DNA of 64,000 nucleotides. Origin: Anaerovorax odorimutans. GTDB lineage: Bacteria; Bacillota; Clostridia; Peptostreptococcales; Anaerovoracaceae. Below are positions 60,785 to 64,000 of the stretch, piece by piece. Each line of letters starts with the position of its first letter. The stretch's first letter is position 1. The notes under the pieces are model-generated. The model was given only the letters and a program-made list of their open reading frames with translations, was not told the DNA's origin and searched no databases. Location of the stretch: NCBI RefSeq assembly GCF_024459955.1, contig NZ_JANFXK010000017.1:1-64000 (forward strand). The letters are read 5' to 3'. Made by a program: the position numbers and the translations under genes.

Positions 60785-62212
60785 TTAGACATCTTTTTTC
60801 ATATACGCTAATTTGTTATATAAAGTCGCACGAGAAATTTTTAATAATTCTGCGGTTTTTTGTTTGTTTCCTCCACATAGGTTCAGCGCTTTTGTAATGA
60901 CTTCACGTTCTGCAAGCTCTCTTGCCGCCTCCAGAGGATTGGTCTCAGAAAGCAGTGTATCCTTAAAATCCACATACAGGCTTTCTGAAATAAAGTCGCC
61001 CAGATCATCTGCTTCAATTTGCTTGCCAACGCAGAGATTCATAGCTCGTTCTATGAGGTTTTTCAGTTCCCGCACATTGCCCGGCCAATTGTAATGATAA
61101 AAAAATTTCATCACCTGGGGCGATACGCCTTCTACCTTTTTATCCAGCACGGAATTCATTTCCCGTATACTTTTTTCAACAAAAAGTGGGATATCTTCTT
61201 TCCTCTCACGCAAAGGCGGAATGGTCAGACGCATAATATTAAGGCGATAGTAAAGATCCTCCCTAAACTTCCCCTCCCTCACCAACGCAGCCAAGTTCTT
61301 ATTAGAAGCAGCTACAATTCTCACATCCATTTTCTTTGTTTTTCCCCCGATTCTGGAAAACTCCTTTTCTTGCAGGACCCGCAGCAGCTTAGGCTGAATA
61401 TGGATGGGCAATTGATCTACTTCATCCAGAAAAAGCGTTCCCTTTTCCGCCAATTCCAATTTCCCTGCTTTTCCGCCTTGACGAGCTCCGGTGAAGGAGC
61501 CCTCTTCATAACCGAACAGCTCCGACTCAAAGAGTGTTTCTGGTATGGCTGCGCAATTGATTTCGACCAGCGGATATTTCATTCTCGTACTCAGGTTGTG
61601 GATCGAATGGGCGACCAGCTCCTTCCCGCACCCTGTCTCAGCTTCTATGAGCACCGTTGAGTCGGATTCTGACATACGTACGAGGTTTCTTTTCAGTTCA
61701 ATAATTGAGGGACTGGTCCCAATAATATCGGAAATTGAATATTTCATATGTTTTAGTTTTTGCGTAGATCCGGAGGTGATCAGATTGACCCGATCAGAAA
61801 AATCCAGCATTCCCTCTTCCGTTAGATTCTCCAGTTTATTAAAAAAATGATCGACCTCCTCGGCAGTGCTGAATAAATCAAAATCAATAGCTCCGACTCT
61901 TTCTTTCCCTTCATACAGAGCTTTCATTCTCGCAATGTTGATACTGCTTCTTCCCAGATAAATAGCTATTTCATCCGTATTCTCCGCTTCCAGAAAATCA
62001 ATCAGCTTACTGGCAGGATATATCTCACGGATGTTTCTTCCAATGACTTGCCGTGAAATATCTTCTCCGTCTATATTGGCAAATGTTTTTCTTAAATCTT
62101 CGGACATATATCGAATGACTCCTTCATCATCGACAATTACAAGTCCGCTCAGATGGGCTAAAATTCGTTCGCACTCCTTTAATGTAAGCTGAAACTCGTT
62201 ATTATTGTCCAT
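60785..62212 (-). CDS. Sigma-54 dependent regulator (PAS-AAA-Fis)
   Basis: A 475-residue enhancer-binding protein. The PAS sensor is residues about 12-110 (GLVIVDDEGVIRYMSEDL). The AAA+ domain (about 160-390) has Walker A ETGCGKE (191-198 region), ELFGYEEGSFTGA (GAFTGA with one Ser change, 238-243) and LFLDEVDQLPIHIQ. The Fis-type helix-turn-helix is at the C-terminus (NKQKTAELLKISRATLYNKL). ATG at 62212 follows GGAGGAGG by seven bases. It is directly upstream of a sigma-54 promoter for the transporter/aminopeptidase operon and should activate it. Confidence 0.93.
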   Translation of the reverse strand: MDNNNEFQLTLKECERILAHLSGLVIVDDEGVIRYMSEDLRKTFANIDGEDISRQVIGRNIREIYPASKLIDFLEAENTDEIAIYLGRSSINIARMKALYEGKERVGAIDFDLFSTAEEVDHFFNKLENLTEEGMLDFSDRVNLITSGSTQKLKHMKYSISDIIGTSPSIIELKRNLVRMSESDSTVLIEAETGCGKELVAHSIHNLSTRMKYPLVEINCAAIPETLFESELFGYEEGSFTGARQGGKAGKLELAEKGTLFLDEVDQLPIHIQPKLLRVLQEKEFSRIGGKTKKMDVRIVAASNKNLAALVREGKFREDLYYRLNIMRLTIPPLRERKEDIPLFVEKSIREMNSVLDKKVEGVSPQVMKFFYHYNWPGNVRELKNLIERAMNLCVGKQIEADDLGDFISESLYVDFKDTLLSETNPLEAARELAEREVITKALNLCGGNKQKTAELLKISRATLYNKLAYMKKDV

Positions 62213-62265
62213 GTCCGAACCTCCTCCAGATTCTCTCAATGCATTTGCGTGCTATGGTTATCTTC

Positions 62266-62303
62266 TTTTTCCTATATTATAATCATATAGGAAAAATATG
62301 CAA
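62266..62303 (-). promoter_or_regulatory. Promoter of the PAS-AAA-Fis gene within a 12-bp palindrome
   Basis: On the minus strand TTGCAT (62298-62303), 16 bases, TATAAT (62276-62281). The inverted repeat TTTTTCCTATAT (62266-62277) / ATATAGGAAAAA (62285-62296) covers the -10 region and is a good operator candidate. Confidence 0.65.
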
Positions 62304-62427
62304 GCTATGCCAAAGGCCATTATCAGGTGCGCAATACTAAAGAAGGCGTTCTACGGTTAATGATTACACTGTGTTGTCGTCATCTCAGCCCTTGCCGGAA
62401 TCGTATCAGGAAGTGTCAGCGAAAGTT

Positions 62428-62675
62428 GAAGCCCTTTTTAAGCAGTGTACCTATTTGTTCAACAACGGACTCATTTCGTGATTGTTGTTGAAGTATTTCC
62501 AAGGCTTGCGGCCCCTGCTCCTGTTCAAAACCGCATATTGATCGAAGTTTTGCGCTCCCATGCTCTGCTAACCTTGAAAAAAGATCAACAAGCGCTTGTT
62601 TTTTCGCCGCATGTTGATAAAAATAGCAATTCGCCTTTTGGGTCGCTTTTCATATGGATCAATCCCTGCAGCGCG
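62428..62675 (+). repeat. Intergenic repeat R1
   Basis: About 248 bp matching 56720-56967 in the same orientation. R1, R2 and R3 follow one another here in one stretch of nearly 1 kb. No gene is credible in 62304-63400. Confidence 0.85.
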
Positions 62676-62769
62676 GCCGGTTCGATTGATGAAAGTGTAT
62701 ACAGGTAACCTCGATCCCACCCCCCTGCGACCTCGAGAAACCCAGATAAAGGCACCAACAAGTCAGTTC

Positions 62770-62930
62770 CGGTAACTATTCCCGATTTTTTCGAAACGTT
62801 ACGCATTTTTCAACAATCCTGCGTCCTCCAACGCGGCTAATAGCACAAATTGTCATTTTTCACGGTTTCGAACCCCTGCAAACCCACAACTTTGCGTAAC
62901 TTTGCATTAATTTTGAGAAAAGTTCCCGCG
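62770..62930 (+). repeat. Intergenic repeat R2
   Basis: A 161-bp copy of the palindromic R2 element, somewhat more diverged at its ends (CGGTAACTATT and AAAGTTCCCG) than the copies at 9463 and 17015. Confidence 0.85.
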
Positions 62931-62986
62931 AGTCACGTCGCAACAGGTTATGATCTTGCCGACAAATCGGCTTTTTCGAATTTGCT

Positions 62987-63398
62987 CTGCGACCAAGGTG
63001 TTTCTTTGTGAACAATGGTTGCAGGATTTGCTGGCAACATTGGAATTTGGTCGCAGATCCAAAACCATTCTCTGCTCTCAGTTGCGTCCGGACTGCATTC
63101 GCCTAAGAAGGAACGTCTATCCGATTTCGCATTGTAACGCGCTAAATTGTTTCCGGATCCTTTATCTAAAAAATAGACAAAAGCGGATCTTTTTTCAACG
63201 TTTCTTGCCCTTGCGGGTCAATCTTAAGTGGAAATTTCACAAAAATAAAGCCGTAACACCCGCAAACCCACAGATTTTATCCGCTTTGACCCAATTTTAA
63301 AGCAAAAAGCGCCAGCCGTAGTAGCCAGCCAGGCAGGCACAGGACCATAGGCAGACCGCGGCAGGCGCCAGTCCATATTCTTGCCAGACAGCTCGTAT
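62987..63398 (+). repeat. Intergenic repeat R3
   Basis: A 412-bp copy of R3 with the conserved block CGCATTGTAACGCGCTAAA, where the hairpin stem carries a base change relative to 45693-46087. The terminal tract is GCCAG/CAGG-rich. Confidence 0.85.
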
Positions 63399-63436
63399 AG
63401 ATCACAAGGTCTATATCCGAATTGTCAAAACCAGAA

Positions 63437-63595
63437 TCATTGCTCGTCCAATATTTTATCCGCGTTTTCAATCCTTTCAAATATCGCAGGTCTCTGTGCT
63501 ATCCACGATTCAATTGTCCAAACATCATGTTTCGCATATTTCACATATACACCTTTATACTTTTCTGTTGTTTTATCTTTGCCAGCCCTGCTCGA
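63437..63595 (-). pseudogene. Open frame without start, in frame after a TAG
   Basis: Fifty-two codons continue in the same frame directly after the TAG that ends the 101-residue membrane protein gene. The product (SSRAGKDKTTEKYKGVYVKY, then WTIESWIAQRPAIFERIENADKILDEQ) looks like real protein but has no ATG. It may be the broken C-terminal domain of that gene or the remnant of another. I do not recognise it. Confidence 0.35.
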
Positions 63596-63901
63596 CTATA
63601 TGACATAGATAATGATACAAATCATTATAATTGCCACCGCAAGAAACGTTCCTTCAACGAGCTGTCTCCTGATTGCTCCAGAAATTGGGTGGATACGCTT
63701 TTTATTAGCAAAATACTCACATATGGCTGCGGATACAAACCCTACGATTACAATAGCTATACAACATGCCATAAAAGGAATAACGTTAAGTTTTGTAGCA
63801 GTTATTGAGCATTTATAAACACGGTAAACAGCATAGGCTATTAAAATTATTCCTGTAAGCACTTTAATACCTATCGTCTTTTTTAATGTTTCATACTTCA
63901 T
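63596..63901 (-). CDS. Small membrane protein of unknown function
   Basis: A 101-residue protein with three hydrophobic segments (about 12-27, 41-62 and 85-101), starting MKYETLKKTIGIKV. The middle loop EYFANKKRIHPISGAIRRQ is basic. The last segment ends right at the stop, ICIIIYVI, which makes a natural C-terminus less usual and supports the idea that the frame once continued past the TAG. AGGTGATG lies about nine bases before the ATG. It follows the partial gene at the window edge by about 30 bases. Confidence 0.65.
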   Translation of the reverse strand: MKYETLKKTIGIKVLTGIILIAYAVYRVYKCSITATKLNVIPFMACCIAIVIVGFVSAAICEYFANKKRIHPISGAIRRQLVEGTFLAVAIIMICIIIYVI

Positions 63902-63933
63902 AAATCATCACCTCGACAAACTATCATTAAAAA

Positions 63934-64000
63934 TTATTTTAAACCGCTTCCAATACGAACCATCGTTTCCTCGTCCAAAGTGGAAGTGATCTTCATGTAC
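63934..64000 (-). CDS. Partial gene at window edge, C-terminus only
   Basis: The last 21 codons of a gene that begins beyond the window, ending YMKITSTLDEETMVRIGSGLK before TAA. Too short to identify. The gap of 32 bases to the next ATG suggests one transcript with the small membrane protein. Confidence 0.5.
   Translation of the reverse strand, partial: YMKITSTLDEETMVRIGSGLK

Noticed and set aside
63277-63480. Nucleotidyltransferase-like NSDIDLVIYT frame on the minus strand
   Set aside because: Only about 12 residues look like the motif; the frame starts at TTG in another reading frame and runs into repeat R3.

Overview
The window looks like a chromosomal segment of an anaerobic, low-to-moderate GC Clostridia-type Firmicute. 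The reasons are AGGAGG-type ribosome sites, single-membrane lipoproteins with lipoboxes, a radical/B12/molybdenum-rich fermentative gene set, and close similarity of many proteins to clostridial families. A member of the Anaerovoracaceae or a neighbouring family is a guess, not a demonstration. No CRISPR array, phage module or intact insertion sequence was seen.

Left part (1-9.1 kb): a purine/nucleoside-type ABC importer (bmp, ATPase, two permeases) reads leftward and is preceded by xpt, signal peptidase I and a large hendecad-repeat coiled-coil protein. A small unknown gene, a possible 75-nt small RNA and a tRNA-Ala(GGC) follow. At 9.2-10.7 kb there are dispersed repeats, a RelE/RelB-type toxin-antitoxin pair with a palindromic operator, and two small zinc-ribbon/redox proteins. 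These lead into a molybdenum hydroxylase module at 10.5-16.4 kb: a DVU_1557-type redox protein, a dicluster-binding flavin oxidoreductase and an aldehyde oxidoreductase. The module sits behind what looks like a Moco riboswitch with an intrinsic terminator. A saccharopine-dehydrogenase-like gene and a YtcJ-like amidohydrolase follow, with a divergent AraC regulator.

Centre (21.4-42.0 kb), the most interesting part: two leftward operons, each headed by a good sigma-54 (-24/-12) promoter, flank a PrpR-type sigma-54 activator. Operon 1 (31.3 to 21.4 kb) encodes a fused B12-dependent mutase, a HyuA-type ATPase, a class III aminotransferase, an archaeal-type GAPDH, an archaeal-type phosphoglycerate kinase, a LarA-family racemase and malic enzyme. 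Operon 2 (41.9 to 33.8 kb) encodes a thiamine-diphosphate enzyme, an aldehyde dehydrogenase, a second fused B12 mutase, a 34-residue symporter accessory peptide, a sodium:solute symporter and a second class III aminotransferase. My inference is an undescribed amino-acid fermentation: carbon-skeleton rearrangement, then transamination to a semialdehyde. The semialdehyde would be oxidised to an acyl phosphate and ATP recovered by the kinase, and malate would be fed to pyruvate.

Right part (42.3-64 kb): flavodoxin-like protein, MATE exporter, metallophosphoesterase, a secreted DUF1002-type protein, a YjiH-type membrane protein, small regulators, two aldo/keto reductases, an AAA/PD-(D/E)XK protein, a flavodoxin/hydrolase operon and a LysR regulator. 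A third sigma-54 unit carries a GPH-type transporter and a DmpA-type aminopeptidase under a PAS-AAA-Fis regulator. Three families of intergenic repeats (R1 about 210-250 bp, R2 161-162 bp, R3 about 400 bp) recur in different combinations at 9.2, 16.6, 45.7, 56.7 and 62.4-63.4 kb.
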